Part shown: positions 1 to 9,116 of the stretch, piece after piece
Layout: every line of letters begins with the position of its first letter
Position numbering within the stretch: the first letter of the stretch is position 1
Program-made: the position numbers and the translations under genes
Notes under the pieces: model-generated
Seen by the model: only the letters and a program-made list of their open reading frames with translations
What the model was told of the DNA's origin: nothing
Database searches by the model: none
Source of the DNA: Rhizobium sp. CF080
GTDB taxonomy: Bacteria > Pseudomonadota > Alphaproteobacteria > Rhizobiales > Rhizobiaceae
Assembly: GCF_000282095.2 (NCBI RefSeq)
Contig: NZ_AKKC02000004.1
Span: 1,426,001 to 1,490,000, forward strand
Direction of reading: 5' to 3'
DNA: 64,000 nt

Positions 1-906
1 GTCGACAACGGCATGGCCTGCCGCGAAGCCGGCGCCTGTTGGGCGTTTATCGCCGCCAAGAGCCGGCTCATCCTGTTCGGTATCTATCCCCTTGAGGAGC
101 AATGGCGTCCGCAGATCGTCATCACTATCTTTCTCGTCATGGCTCTCGCAAGCCTGCCGCCCAGGTTGTGGGGACGGCGATTGGTTGTCGCCTGGGCGAT
201 CACTTTCCTCGTCGTGATCGTGTTGATGGGTGGCGGCCTGTTCGGACTTTCAGCGGTGCCGACATCGGCGTGGGGAGGCCTTCCGGTTACGCTGCTTCTG
301 GCATCCCTGTCACTGGTGCTTGCTTTTCCAATGTCGATTGCGCTTGCGGTCGGACGGCGCAGCAACCTTCCTATCGCCCGCTACCTGTCGATCGGTCTGA
401 TCGAGATCATCCGTGGCACGCCTCTTCTTAGCCTCCTGTTCGTCGCCTCGATCCTCATGCCGCTTTTCCTGCCGGACGGCTGGTCGCCCGACAAGCTGAT
501 GCGGGCGCTCGTGGCACTCACCATCTTCTCCGCGGCCTATCTTGCCGAGGTCGTTCGTGGCGGTCTGCAGGACGTATCGGACGGTCAGAGCGAAGCGGCA
601 CGAGCGCTTGGCATTTCGTGGTTCACGACGATGCGCAAGATCGTCATCCCGCAGGCGCTCCGTAAGGTCATCCCGCCGCTGACGAATACCCTGATCGTGA
701 TGATCAAGAACACCAGCCTCGTTTTCGTCGTCGGCCTGTTCGACCTTCTGAGTTCGACCCGTGCAGCACTTGCGGACCCCAACTGGCCAAGCCCCTTTGC
801 CGAAGCCTATCTGTTCATCGGCTTCATCTACTTCGCACTGTGCTTTTCCACCTCGCTCTATTCGGCCTGGCTGGAGAAATATCTCGGCACGCCCTTTTCT
901 CGCTAA
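1..906 (+). CDS. aapM: General L-amino-acid ABC transporter permease, AapM/BztC-like (5' end outside window)
   Basis: The frame is open from base 1, so the start lies left of the window; AapM proteins are about 380 residues and about 300 are visible. This is an inner-membrane subunit of a HisMQ-type polar amino-acid importer. Several hydrophobic helices are visible, and the cytoplasmic EAA loop that contacts the ATPase begins near visible residue 198 (EAARALGISWFTTMRK, followed by IVIPQALRKVIPP). The N-terminal part (ACWAFI, then EEQWRP) is typical of the extended AapM subunit rather than a short HisM. The partner genes aapJ, aapQ and aapP would be outside the window; aapP is not downstream, where an amidohydrolase follows after 16 bases. 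An amino-acid importer beside an amidohydrolase suggests uptake coupled to release of an acyl amino acid, which is inference. Confidence 0.85.
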   Translation, partial: VDNGMACREAGACWAFIAAKSRLILFGIYPLEEQWRPQIVITIFLVMALASLPPRLWGRRLVVAWAITFLVVIVLMGGGLFGLSAVPTSAWGGLPVTLLLASLSLVLAFPMSIALAVGRRSNLPIARYLSIGLIEIIRGTPLLSLLFVASILMPLFLPDGWSPDKLMRALVALTIFSAAYLAEVVRGGLQDVSDGQSEAARALGISWFTTMRKIVIPQALRKVIPPLTNTLIVMIKNTSLVFVVGLFDLLSSTRAALADPNWPSPFAEAYLFIGFIYFALCFSTSLYSAWLEKYLGTPFSR

Positions 907-922
907 TTTCAGAAAGCTTGCC

Positions 923-2167
923 ATGCAGATGCACGACCAGACCTTTGCCGCCCAGCTCACCGAATGGCGCCGATACCTGCATGCCCATCCCGAACTCTCG
1001 TTCGAGGAGGCTGAGACGGCCCGTTTCATTGCAGCGCGCCTGACCGAAATGGGCATCCCATTCGAAAGTGGAATTGGCGGGCACGGCATTGTGGCGACGA
1101 TTGCGCGGCCCGGCTCCAACCGATCCGTCGGCCTGCGGGCAGACATGGACGCCCTGCCGATCGAAGAAGCCAATGACGTAGCCTACCGCTCCACGAAACC
1201 CGGCGTGATGCATGCTTGCGGACATGACGGTCACACCACCGCGCTGCTCGGCGCAGCTAAGCTACTCGCCGACGATCCCGATTGGTCCGGGGCAGTCCAC
1301 CTGATCTTCCAGCCTGCAGAAGAAAAGGGCGGCGGCGCGAAGGCGATGCTGGCGGACGGCCTTCTGGAGCGGTTTTCGATGGACCGGGTTTTTGCGCTTC
1401 ACAACTGGCCGGGCCTTCCTGCCGGCGAAATCGCCGTTCACAGCGGGCCGGTCTTCGCGGCGGGCGGCCCGTTCTACATTACGCTCCACGGCGTTGCCGG
1501 CCATGCGGCGGCACCACATCTCACCAAGGACACGATCGTTGCCGCAGGTCATCTGCTCGTCGCGCTGCAGACCGTTGTGTCCCGCAACGTCAACCCGCTT
1601 AACCCGGCGGTTGTCACAGTCGGTAAGATCAGTGGCGGCACCGTAACCAACCAGATACCGGAAAGGGTAGAAATCGCCGGCACTATCCGCACCTATGATC
1701 TCACTGTTCGGCGAGAGATCGCGGACGCGATCCACAGGGTTTCCGACGGTATTGCCGCGACCTACGGCATTCGTGCCGAAGTCAACGTGTCTCCCGGCGG
1801 GCAGGTCAGCATCAATGCACCGGGCGAAACCGAGATTGCAGCGAGCGCGGCAGCTGCAATCGGTGCCGTCGTGCATCGGGATATTCCGCCTACGATGGGC
1901 GGCGATGACATGGGATACATCCTGGCAAAACGGCCTGGTGCTTACATCTGGATTGGCAATGGACCTGCGTTGCGGGACGGCGAACTTCACAATCCGCGGT
2001 ATGATTTCAACGACGAGATATTACCGACAGCAACCCACTGGTTCGCCGAAGTCGCCAAGCGATCGCTTGATGCCGAAGATTTAGGCCCGACCAGCTACCT
2101 GAGGCCGTCGAGCGATGATCGTCTTGTGCTGGAACAACAAACCCCGTTGGGATGCCAGGAAGATTAG
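923..2167 (+). CDS. M20 family amidohydrolase (hippurate hydrolase / N-acyl-amino-acid amidohydrolase type)
   Basis: Predicted cytoplasmic zinc amidohydrolase of the M20D/AmhX group, which cleaves N-acyl or N-aroyl amino acids. The metal and catalytic signature HACGHDGHTTALLGAAKLLA starts near residue 95, an acidic FQPAEEKGGGA segment lies near residue 130, and a late MGGDDMGY motif contributes a ligand. The central dimerisation lid (AGHAAAPH) is present. The protein is 414 residues; a C-terminal tail of about 25 residues after AEVAKRSLD is longer than usual. The start at 923 was chosen because the fold begins here; the open frame upstream overlaps the permease. It sits between an amino-acid permease and a peptide importer, so imported acylated amino acids or peptides are plausible substrates. 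The exact substrate cannot be read from sequence. Confidence 0.88.
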   Translation: MQMHDQTFAAQLTEWRRYLHAHPELSFEEAETARFIAARLTEMGIPFESGIGGHGIVATIARPGSNRSVGLRADMDALPIEEANDVAYRSTKPGVMHACGHDGHTTALLGAAKLLADDPDWSGAVHLIFQPAEEKGGGAKAMLADGLLERFSMDRVFALHNWPGLPAGEIAVHSGPVFAAGGPFYITLHGVAGHAAAPHLTKDTIVAAGHLLVALQTVVSRNVNPLNPAVVTVGKISGGTVTNQIPERVEIAGTIRTYDLTVRREIADAIHRVSDGIAATYGIRAEVNVSPGGQVSINAPGETEIAASAAAAIGAVVHRDIPPTMGGDDMGYILAKRPGAYIWIGNGPALRDGELHNPRYDFNDEILPTATHWFAEVAKRSLDAEDLGPTSYLRPSSDDRLVLEQQTPLGCQED

Positions 2168-2197
2168 GGAGCTTGGTGAAGCGCCTGGCCGGCAAGA

Positions 2198-2452
2198 CTA
2201 CGGAAATCGGTCCGTGAGGTTAAATGAGGCACAATCTTTCGATACAAAGGAACCAAGAACGATCCTGCGTCGATCAAGACTGAGGGCTGTGGCCTGAAAT
2301 GCAGCCTGCAGGACCGACGCCTTGGCATGGACCAGACCCTCAAAGCGACTCTGGTCGCCTTCCCGGAATTCCGCGACCGAGTATTCCACCCGGCCCAGTG
2401 GAATAGATCCGTTCAAAAGCTCGCCTTTGATACCTTCATAGACCGTCATCAT
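2198..2452 (-). CDS. Small hypothetical protein (84 aa)
   Basis: I do not recognise the family. The 84-residue product begins MMTVYEGIKGELLNG, is soluble-looking and has no transmembrane helix, signal peptide or cysteine cluster. A GAGGAG Shine-Dalgarno lies 9 bases before the ATG, which is the main reason for calling it. It is transcribed against its neighbours and shares a 320-base intergenic region with the peptide-importer operon. It could be a remnant of a longer gene or a small partner of the amidohydrolase module. No function is proposed. Confidence 0.45.
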   Translation of the reverse strand: MMTVYEGIKGELLNGSIPLGRVEYSVAEFREGDQSRFEGLVHAKASVLQAAFQATALSLDRRRIVLGSFVSKDCASFNLTDRFP

Positions 2453-2772
2453 TCTGCCGATCTCCTCGCGTCAGGCAAGCGTATCTGTTGCGCTGCAAAA
2501 TGGCCAGCACCGAATTGTGCCATGCGACAAAAATATGACAGCCTGCCGAGACGCCCTGATCGATCGCGGCATTATTTTTTGGCAGAGGTCGCTCATTGTC
2601 GCCTCACAATTCGGCACGACCTATCCCCGTCTTGAGGCCGATCTCAACCACATTTTATATTATCTAATTGTAAAAGAACATGAAACTACAGTTTCACAAA
2701 AATTGGCATGAAATCTGCTTTACCTCCCACGACTGGGCAAAAGTCCAGCAGTTCATAAAAAGAGGGAACGGT
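2453..2772. other. Divergent intergenic region upstream of the peptide-importer operon
   Basis: This 320-base stretch has no convincing gene. It becomes AT-rich near 2650-2680 (TTTTATATTATCTAATTG), as expected of a promoter, and holds one strong inverted repeat at 2681-2696, listed separately. Transcription should leave in both directions, towards the small gene ending at 2198 and the importer starting at 2773. Confidence 0.6.
2681..2696. promoter_or_regulatory. Inverted repeat TGAAACT-AC-AGTTTCA, candidate RpiR operator
   Basis: Perfect 7-bp arms with a 2-bp centre, 77 bases upstream of the importer start. The GAAA/TTTC half-sites resemble those reported for RpiR-type SIS-domain regulators, and such a regulator (9116-10060) is the last gene of the same gene run. 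The pairing of site and regulator is inference. Confidence 0.5.
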
Positions 2773-4428
2773 ATGACCAACACATCATCGAAAATCTGGC
2801 GCAGCACTGGTTTTCTCAACACGTTTCGGGTGACGACGATACTCGGCGCGACGGCAGCCTGCGTGATGGCCGCAGCGGTAAACCCCGCACTTGCAGCCGG
2901 AACCCTGCGGATCGGCATGACGGCGTCCGATATCCCACTGACCACAGGCCAGACCGACCAGGGTGGCGAAGGCCAGCGCTTTATGGGCTACACCGTCTAC
3001 AATTCGTTGATCGAGTGGGACCTTTCGAGCGCGGACAAGCCGTCCGCTCTGATCCCGAGTCTCGCGACCTCCTGGCAGGTCGATGCAACCGACAAGACCA
3101 AGTGGATCTTCAAGCTGCGCGACGGCGTCAAGTTCCATGATGGCAGCGCCTTCAATGCCGATGCCGTGGTCTGGAACCTCGACAAGCTCCTGAAGACCGA
3201 TGCAGCACAATTCGACAAACGCCAGGCGGCCCAGGGCAAGTCGCGCATTCCGGCGGTCGCCTCCTACAAGGTCGTGGATCCGCTGACTGTCGAGATCGTC
3301 ACCAACGGGCCTGATGCAACGCTTCCCTACCAGCTGAGCTGGATTCTGATCTCCTCGCCTGCGAACTGGGAAAAGCAGGGCAAGAGCTGGGACGCCGTTG
3401 CCCAGAAACCGTCCGGTACCGGCCCCTGGAAGATGGAGAGTGGTTTTACGCCGCGCGAGCGGGCCGAATTGACGCCCAACAAGGATTATTGGGACAAGGC
3501 ACGCATTCCGAAGCTCGACAAGCTAGTCCTCATCCCGCTGCCGGAGCCGAATACCCGCGTCGCTGCCCTTCGTTCAGGTCAGGTCGACTGGGTCGAGGCC
3601 CCTGCCCCGGATTCGGTGAAGTCGCTGAAGGAAGCGGGCTTCAAGATCATCACCAATTCCTATCCGCATAACTGGACCTGGCACCTGTCGCGTGTCGAAG
3701 GCTCGCCGTGGAACGATATCCGGGTTCGCAAGGCCGCAAACCTCGCGGTCGACCGCGCCGGCTTGAACGAGCTTCTCGGCGGACTCTCCGTTCCCGCACA
3801 GGGCTACATGCCCCCCGGTCATCAGTGGTTCGGCAAGCCGACCTTCAAGGTGGAATACAATGTCGAGGAAGCCAAGAAACTGATGAAGGAAGCGGGCTAC
3901 GGCCCCGACAAGCCCTTGAAGACCAAAGTCATCATCTCCTCGTCCGGCTCCGGCCAGATGCTGCCCCTGCAGATGAACGAATATATCCAGCAGACGCTCG
4001 CCGAAGTCGGTATCAATGTCGAATACGAGGTGATGGACTGGAACACGGTCATCAACGTCTGGCGTGCCGGCGCCAAGGATGCGAGCGCCAAGGGCGCGAC
4101 GGCGGTCAACTACAGCTACTTCATCCAGGACCCCTTCACCGCGATGATCCGCCAGTCCCAGTGCAATCTCGCACCGCCGACCGGTACCAATTGGGGCTAT
4201 TATTGCGATAAGGAGATGGACGCCCTGTTCGACAAGGTGCGCAACACCTTCGATCCCAAGGAGCAGGACAAGGTGATGCAGCAGGTGCACGAGAAATACG
4301 TGAACGATGCGCTGTTCCTGATGGTAACGCATGACGTCAACCCGCGCGCCATGACCGCCAAGGTTAAGGGCTTCGTCCAGGCGCAGAACTGGTTCCAAGA
4401 CTTCTCCACGATCACCGTCGATCCCTGA
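2773..4428 (+). CDS. Peptide/nickel-type ABC transporter substrate-binding protein (DppA-like, SBP family 5)
   Basis: Periplasmic receptor for a dipeptide or oligopeptide importer. The 551-residue product has a long N-terminal region with a hydrophobic core (about residues 17-38) ending in PALAAG, a plausible signal-peptidase site near residue 42. The mature part carries family-5 features: WxFKLRDGVKFHDG, a DPLTVEIVT segment, and ADxVVWNLDK. The start at 2773 (MTNTSSK) is preceded by AGAGGGA; an earlier in-frame ATG at 2680 falls in the inverted repeat and is rejected. It is the first gene of a five-gene importer set followed by a hairpin at 4441-4465, a usual arrangement that keeps receptor mRNA more abundant than permease mRNA. 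The ligand is unknown; the neighbouring amidohydrolase suggests a peptide or acylated amino acid. Confidence 0.93.
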   Translation: MTNTSSKIWRSTGFLNTFRVTTILGATAACVMAAAVNPALAAGTLRIGMTASDIPLTTGQTDQGGEGQRFMGYTVYNSLIEWDLSSADKPSALIPSLATSWQVDATDKTKWIFKLRDGVKFHDGSAFNADAVVWNLDKLLKTDAAQFDKRQAAQGKSRIPAVASYKVVDPLTVEIVTNGPDATLPYQLSWILISSPANWEKQGKSWDAVAQKPSGTGPWKMESGFTPRERAELTPNKDYWDKARIPKLDKLVLIPLPEPNTRVAALRSGQVDWVEAPAPDSVKSLKEAGFKIITNSYPHNWTWHLSRVEGSPWNDIRVRKAANLAVDRAGLNELLGGLSVPAQGYMPPGHQWFGKPTFKVEYNVEEAKKLMKEAGYGPDKPLKTKVIISSSGSGQMLPLQMNEYIQQTLAEVGINVEYEVMDWNTVINVWRAGAKDASAKGATAVNYSYFIQDPFTAMIRQSQCNLAPPTGTNWGYYCDKEMDALFDKVRNTFDPKEQDKVMQQVHEKYVNDALFLMVTHDVNPRAMTAKVKGFVQAQNWFQDFSTITVDP

Positions 4429-4440
4429 TCTCCTGCGTGC

Positions 4441-4465
4441 GACGCGCCAGGCTGACTGGCGCGTC
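4441..4465 (+). terminator. Intercistronic stem-loop after the substrate-binding gene
   Basis: GACGCGCCAG and CTGGCGCGTC form a perfect 10-bp stem around GCTGA, followed by ACTTTTCA. It sits between the receptor gene and the permease gene of one operon. I read it as a partial terminator or mRNA-stabilising hairpin that sets receptor excess over the membrane subunits. Confidence 0.7.
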
Positions 4466-4507
4466 ACTTTTCATGATGCCCGATCAACCTGTTTTGGTGA
4501 GGACACC

Positions 4508-5461
4508 ATGCTGCTCTATGCCCTGAAACGGCTGCTGCACGTCATTCCCGTCACGATCGGCGTGAGCATCGTTTGCTTCATGCTGATCCATATCGCGCCG
4601 GGCGATCCGCTCGCCGCCATCCTGCCCTCGGATGCTTCTGCGGACATGCAGGCGCAGATGCGCAGCTTCTACGGCCTCGACCGGCCATTGCCGGTGCAAT
4701 ACGTACTTTGGGCCTGGCACGCCCTGCATGGCGATCTCGGCACGTCCATCGCCAGCGGTCGCCCGGTGCTGCGCGAGATCATGGATGCTTCGATCAACTC
4801 GATCATTCTCGCACTTGCAGCCGCCGTCATCGGCTTCCTCGTTGGTTCGACGCTCGGTTTTCTGGCTGGCGTCTTCCGTGGAAGCTGGGTGGATCGCGCC
4901 GCATCGGCGGTTTCGATGCTCGGCGTCAGCGTGCCGCATTACTGGCTGGGCATGGTGCTGGTGATCGCCTTCTCGGTGACATTGGGCTGGCTTCCGGCTA
5001 TGGGCGGCGGACCGGGAGGCTCCTCGGGTCGAAGCCTGAGCTGGGCCTATCTGCAATTCCTGATCCTGCCGGCAGTCACCATGTCGGTCATCCCGATGGG
5101 CATCATCGCACGCACCATCCGTTCTCTGGTCGCCGACATTCTCTCGCAGGACTTCACCCAGGCGCTTGCCGCCAAGGGCCTGATGAGCCGGCAGATCCTG
5201 CGGCATGTCATGCGCAATGCCGCCCCGACCGCACTCTCCGTCATGGGCCTGCAGCTCGGTTACCTGCTGGGCGGCTCGATCCTGATCGAGACGGTTTTTT
5301 CCTGGCCCGGAACCGGTTTTCTCCTGAACGGCGCGATCTTCACCCGCGACCTGCCGATCCTGCAGGGCACGATCCTGATACTCGCCATGTTCTTCGTCTT
5401 CCTGAACCTCCTGGTCGACGTGCTGCAGAGCGCGATCGATCCCCGCATCCAGAGGAGCTGA
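4508..5461 (+). CDS. Peptide-type ABC transporter permease (DppB-like)
   Basis: Inner-membrane permease of the importer, 317 residues, the normal DppB length. It begins with the DppB-type opening MLLYALKRLLHVIPV, has about six transmembrane helices, and carries the ATPase-contact loop (DFTQALAAKGLMSRQILRHV) before the characteristic IETVFSWPGTG near the C-terminus. It follows the receptor gene after 79 bases that contain a hairpin, and its stop lies 2 bases before the next start, so it is translated together with the DppC-like subunit. Confidence 0.94.
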   Translation: MLLYALKRLLHVIPVTIGVSIVCFMLIHIAPGDPLAAILPSDASADMQAQMRSFYGLDRPLPVQYVLWAWHALHGDLGTSIASGRPVLREIMDASINSIILALAAAVIGFLVGSTLGFLAGVFRGSWVDRAASAVSMLGVSVPHYWLGMVLVIAFSVTLGWLPAMGGGPGGSSGRSLSWAYLQFLILPAVTMSVIPMGIIARTIRSLVADILSQDFTQALAAKGLMSRQILRHVMRNAAPTALSVMGLQLGYLLGGSILIETVFSWPGTGFLLNGAIFTRDLPILQGTILILAMFFVFLNLLVDVLQSAIDPRIQRS

Positions 5462-5463
5462 CC

Positions 5464-6354
5464 ATGGCCGTCATCACAGCAGACATCGCCGCTCCTTCCC
5501 AGGGGATCGCCAAATCTCCCGGCTTCTGGAGCAGTGTGCTTCGCCGGCTCTGTCGAGACCCGGTCGCGATGACGGCACTCGCGATCCTGATTATCCTGGT
5601 GCTGATCGCGATCTTCGCGCCCTATATCGCGCCCTACGACCCGTCCAAGGGCAGCGTCATCCGTCGCCTGAAGCCGATCGGCACGCCAGGCTTTATTCTC
5701 GGCACCGACGAACTCGGCCGGGACATGGTCTCCCGCCTTATCTACGGCGCGCGCCTTTCGCTCATCATGGGCGTCATACCGGTGCCCATAGCGTTCGTGA
5801 TCGGTTCAGCGATCGGTATCATAGCTGGCTATGCGGGTGGTATCGTTAACACGCTGATCATGCGTACGATCGACGTCTTTTATGCCTTCCCCTCCGTGCT
5901 TCTCGCCGTGGCGCTTTCCGGCGCGCTCGGATCGGGACTGACCAATGCGCTTGTCTCGCTGACGGTGGTTTTCATTCCCCAAATCGCCCGCGTCGCGGAG
6001 AGCGTCACCACGCAGGTCCGCAAGCTCGACTATGTCGATGCCGCCAGAGCCTCGGGCGCACCGCCGACCACCATCATCCGGGTGCATATCCTCGGCAACG
6101 TGCTCGGCCCGATCTTTGTCTTTTCGACCAGCCTGATCTCGGTTTCGATGATCCTTGCCTCCGGCCTTTCCTTCCTCGGCCTCGGCGTTCGCCCACCGGA
6201 TGCGGAATGGGGGCTGATGCTCAACACGCTCAGGACCGCCATCTACAACAACCCGTTCGTCGCCGCCCTTCCGGGCGTGATGATCTTCATCACCTCGATC
6301 TGCTTCAATCTCTTCTCAGACGGGCTGCGCACAGCCATGGACGTGAAATCATGA
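5464..6354 (+). CDS. Peptide-type ABC transporter permease (DppC-like)
   Basis: Second inner-membrane permease, 296 residues. It has the DppC features: a cytoplasmic N-terminus leading to the first helix (MTALAILIILVLIAIFAPYI), the GTDELGRDMVSRLIYGARLS motif, and the EAA-type loop YVDAARASGAPPTTIIRVHI. The start at 5464 follows an AGAGGAGCTG Shine-Dalgarno; the much longer open frame upstream is the shadow of the DppB-like gene. The stop overlaps the ATG of the next gene (ATGA), which indicates translational coupling. Confidence 0.94.
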   Translation: MAVITADIAAPSQGIAKSPGFWSSVLRRLCRDPVAMTALAILIILVLIAIFAPYIAPYDPSKGSVIRRLKPIGTPGFILGTDELGRDMVSRLIYGARLSLIMGVIPVPIAFVIGSAIGIIAGYAGGIVNTLIMRTIDVFYAFPSVLLAVALSGALGSGLTNALVSLTVVFIPQIARVAESVTTQVRKLDYVDAARASGAPPTTIIRVHILGNVLGPIFVFSTSLISVSMILASGLSFLGLGVRPPDAEWGLMLNTLRTAIYNNPFVAALPGVMIFITSICFNLFSDGLRTAMDVKS

Positions 6355-7412
6355 TCAGCATCGTCGAAGAACCGGCCTATGACCTGCCGATCGGAGAAAG
6401 GGGCGGCCCTGCCCAGCCGCTGATCTCCGCCCGTGGCCTTCTCAAGCATTTTCCCGTCAAGGGCAGTGGTTTCCTGAAGCCGAAAAAGGTCGTCCGCGCC
6501 GTCGACGGCGTCGATTTCGATATCCTCAAGGGCGAGACGCTCGGGGTGGTGGGAGAGAGCGGCTGCGGCAAATCGACGACGGCGCGTCTCCTGATGCAAC
6601 TCATCGTCCCGGACCGAGGCGATATCCTGTTCGACGGCGAAAAAGTAGGTGGAACGCTTCCGCTTTCGGACTACCGCCGGCAGGTGCAGATGGTCTTCCA
6701 GGATAGCTACGCCTCGCTCAATCCGCGCCTGACGATCGAAGAATCCATCGCCTTCGCCCCACGGGTCCACGGCGTTCCATCTGGCAAGGCGATCGCCAGA
6801 GCGCACGATCTCCTGCATCGCGTCGGCCTCGAGCCGGCCCGCTTTGCCGGTCGTTATCCCCATGAACTTTCGGGCGGGCAACGACAGCGCATCAACATCG
6901 CCCGCGCGCTCGCACTCGAGCCGCGCCTCGTTATCCTCGACGAAGCGGTGTCGGCGCTCGACAAGTCGGTCGAAGCCCAGGTGTTGAACCTGCTGCTCGA
7001 TCTCAAGCGGGACTTCGGCCTGACCTACCTGTTCATCTCTCACGACCTCAACGTCGTGCGCTTTATGTGCGACCGGGTCATGGTCATGTATCTCGGCAAA
7101 GTCGCGGAGGTCGGAAGCCGGGACGCGATTTTCGAGAATACACGCCATCCCTATTCATCGGCCCTCCTCGCCTCCATGCCGAAGATGGATCCGTCGGAAC
7201 GGACATCCGAGCCGCCGCTTTCCGGTGATCCGCCGAACCCGATCGACCCGCCACCGGGCTGCCGGTTCCACACCCGCTGTTCGTTTGCCGAAAGCGTCTG
7301 CAGCGCGGATACTCCGCCGCTCGCCGAGATATCCGCAAGTCAGGCAGCAGCCTGTCTGATGTCCGTGCCGGGCTCCGGCCACAGTCGCGCACCCGCCGTG
7401 ATGGAGGTTTGA
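6351..7412 (+). CDS. Peptide-type ABC transporter ATP-binding protein (DppF/OppF-like)
   Basis: Cytoplasmic ATPase of the importer, 353 residues. Walker A is GESGCGKST near residue 66, the signature is LSGGQRQRI, and Walker B is [12 protein letters not shown]. The C-terminal oligopeptide-transporter extension with [13 protein letters not shown] and clustered cysteines is present, as is usual for DppD/DppF. The ATG overlaps the stop of the permease gene. A length of about 350 residues and the loop before Walker A with a long insertion ([18 protein letters not shown]) favour the DppF half of the pair. Confidence 0.93.
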   Translation: MISIVEEPAYDLPIGERGGPAQPLISARGLLKHFPVKGSGFLKPKKVVRAVDGVDFDILKGETLGVVGESGCGKSTTARLLMQLIVPDRGDILFDGEKVGGTLPLSDYRRQVQMVFQDSYASLNPRLTIEESIAFAPRVHGVPSGKAIARAHDLLHRVGLEPARFAGRYPHELSGGQRQRINIARALALEPRLVILDEAVSALDKSVEAQVLNLLLDLKRDFGLTYLFISHDLNVVRFMCDRVMVMYLGKVAEVGSRDAIFENTRHPYSSALLASMPKMDPSERTSEPPLSGDPPNPIDPPPGCRFHTRCSFAESVCSADTPPLAEISASQAAACLMSVPGSGHSRAPAVMEV

Positions 7413-7414
7413 CC

Positions 7415-8380
7415 ATGAAGTCCGATGCGATGATCGATATCCGCAATCTCTCCGTCACCTTCAATCGCGGCCGCAAGCCGGTGAAGGCCGTCAACGGGGT
7501 CAGCCTTTCGGTCAAACCGGGGGAAGTCGTGGCGCTTCTGGGGGAATCCGGCTCGGGCAAGAGCGTCACGATGCGCTCGCTGCTGCGCCTTCACCCAAAA
7601 GGCACGAAGATCGAAGGCGCGATGGCCGTCGCCGGCCGCGACGTGACCGGACTTTCGGCGGGAGAACTCGGCGCCTTTCGCGGAGCTGTGGTCTCGATGG
7701 TCTTCCAGGAACCGCGCCTGGCGCTCGACCCTGTCTATACCCTCGGCCAGCAGATCGAGGAAACCATCATGCGGCATGAGAGGGTCTCCCGGTCGGAAGC
7801 ATCGGCGCGGGCACTCGCGCTCTTCCAGAAAGTCCGCATCCCCTCGCCGGAGCGCAGGCTCCAGAACTATCCGCACGAAATGTCGGGCGGCATGCTGCAG
7901 CGTTCGATGATCGCCATGGCGCTTGCCTGCAATCCCAAGGTCCTGCTTGCCGACGAACCGACGACAGCCCTCGATGCGACGGTGCAGATCCAGATTTTAC
8001 TGCTGATACGGGAATTGCAGAAGGAATACGGGCTTTCGGTCATCTTCGTGACCCACGATATCGGAGTCGCGGCGGAAGTGGCCGACCGGATTGCCGTCAT
8101 GTATGCGGGCCGGATCGTCGAGGAAGGCAGGGTTGCGGATATCATCCGCGAACCGCGGCATCCCTACACCAAGGGGCTTCTCGGCGCGCGCGTCGAACTG
8201 GCCCACGGGCGCGACAGGCTTATCACCATTCCCGGCGCTCCGCCGGACCTTGCTGCTATGCCGCCCGGTTGCGCCTTCGCTCCGCGCTGCAGCCAGGTTT
8301 CGGATGTCTGCCGAACCGACGTGCCTGCATTGATGCCGACTGGTGAAGCCGCAAGTGTCGCGTGCGTGCTGTATGCCTGA
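7415..8380 (+). CDS. Peptide-type ABC transporter ATP-binding protein (DppD/OppD-like)
   Basis: Second ATPase, 321 residues, forming the heterodimer with the preceding subunit. Walker A is GESGSGKSV, the signature is [10 protein letters not shown], which is the degenerate form common in DppD, and Walker B is [14 protein letters not shown]-terminal [17 protein letters not shown] element is present. ATG at 7415 has GGAGGT 6 bases upstream; an in-frame TTG at 7409 touches the Shine-Dalgarno and is less likely. It is the last of the five transport genes, and the racemase-like gene follows after 34 bases. Confidence 0.93.
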   Translation: MKSDAMIDIRNLSVTFNRGRKPVKAVNGVSLSVKPGEVVALLGESGSGKSVTMRSLLRLHPKGTKIEGAMAVAGRDVTGLSAGELGAFRGAVVSMVFQEPRLALDPVYTLGQQIEETIMRHERVSRSEASARALALFQKVRIPSPERRLQNYPHEMSGGMLQRSMIAMALACNPKVLLADEPTTALDATVQIQILLLIRELQKEYGLSVIFVTHDIGVAAEVADRIAVMYAGRIVEEGRVADIIREPRHPYTKGLLGARVELAHGRDRLITIPGAPPDLAAMPPGCAFAPRCSQVSDVCRTDVPALMPTGEAASVACVLYA

Positions 8381-8414
8381 ACTGGCGCTGGGATGACCAA
8401 ATAGGGAGGTGTCC

Positions 8415-9116
8415 GTGCGATCACGCATGGACCGACACATGACGCATATTACCTTGATTAACCCGAATACATCCCGGGCGACGACGGTCATGATGACCGA
8501 GATCGCTCGGAAGTACCTGCCCAAAGACGTCTCCGTGGAGGGCGTTACGGCCAACAGAGGCGTACCGATGATCCTGAACGCTACAGAGCTTACGGCGGCG
8601 GCCGATGGCGTTGTGGAGATGGGATTGGCCGCTTCCGAAAAGAGCGATGGGCTGATCGTCAGCGCATTCGGGGATCCGGGGCTCGAACGCCTCAAAGCCC
8701 TATCCGGCACGCCGGCCGTTGGCATATGCGAGGCGAGCATGTTGGAAGCCTCCGCCGGAGCGCGTCGCTTCGGGATAGCAACCGTCACACCGGATCTCGT
8801 GGCGAGTTTCGCCGCCAAGGCGCAGTTCCTCGGCGTTGCCCATCTTTTCACCGGCACGCGGCTGACGAGCGGTGATCCACAGGAATTGGCGTCCGATCCG
8901 GCGCGTCTCCATGCGGCGCTCGAAATCGCCGTCCGCGAATGTTTCCAGCAGGACGGCGCGGAGGCGGTCATTATCGGCGGCGGCCCATTGGGTCAGGCGG
9001 CGGACGATCTTCAGCGCGCGTTGTCGGCGCCGGTGATCGCGCCGATCCGATCCGCCTTCGGGCTGCTCCTCTCCCAGATCGCGCATCTCCGCCAAACCGG
9101 CACGAGAGCGAGCTGA
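8415..9116 (+). CDS. Asp/Glu/hydantoin racemase superfamily protein lacking both usual catalytic cysteines
   Basis: The 233-residue product has the fold signature of the hydantoin/aspartate racemase group: INPNTS near the N-terminus, AFGDPGLERLKALSGTPAVG in the middle and GAEAVIIGGGPLGQA late. Active racemases place one Cys before FGDPGL (here Ala, near residue 83) and one in a GCAGM-type motif (here GGGPLGQ, near residue 187). Both are absent; the only nearby Cys is in GICEAS. A two-base racemase mechanism is therefore unlikely, and a lyase, isomerase or ligand-binding role should be considered. GTG at 8415 was chosen because GGAGGT ends 4 bases before it; ATG codons at 8427 and 8439 are alternatives. 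Its stop overlaps the start of the RpiR gene. Confidence 0.8.
   Translation: MRSRMDRHMTHITLINPNTSRATTVMMTEIARKYLPKDVSVEGVTANRGVPMILNATELTAAADGVVEMGLAASEKSDGLIVSAFGDPGLERLKALSGTPAVGICEASMLEASAGARRFGIATVTPDLVASFAAKAQFLGVAHLFTGTRLTSGDPQELASDPARLHAALEIAVRECFQQDGAEAVIIGGGPLGQAADDLQRALSAPVIAPIRSAFGLLLSQIAHLRQTGTRAS

Noticed and set aside
310..1173. Long open frames opposite the permease and amidohydrolase genes
   Set aside because: They read as Arg/Pro-rich antisense shadows of clearly homologous genes and have no domains or Shine-Dalgarno.
4573..5463. N-terminal extension of the DppC-like frame by about 300 residues
   Set aside because: The added part is the out-of-frame shadow of the DppB-like gene; a good start with AGAGGAG lies at 5464.
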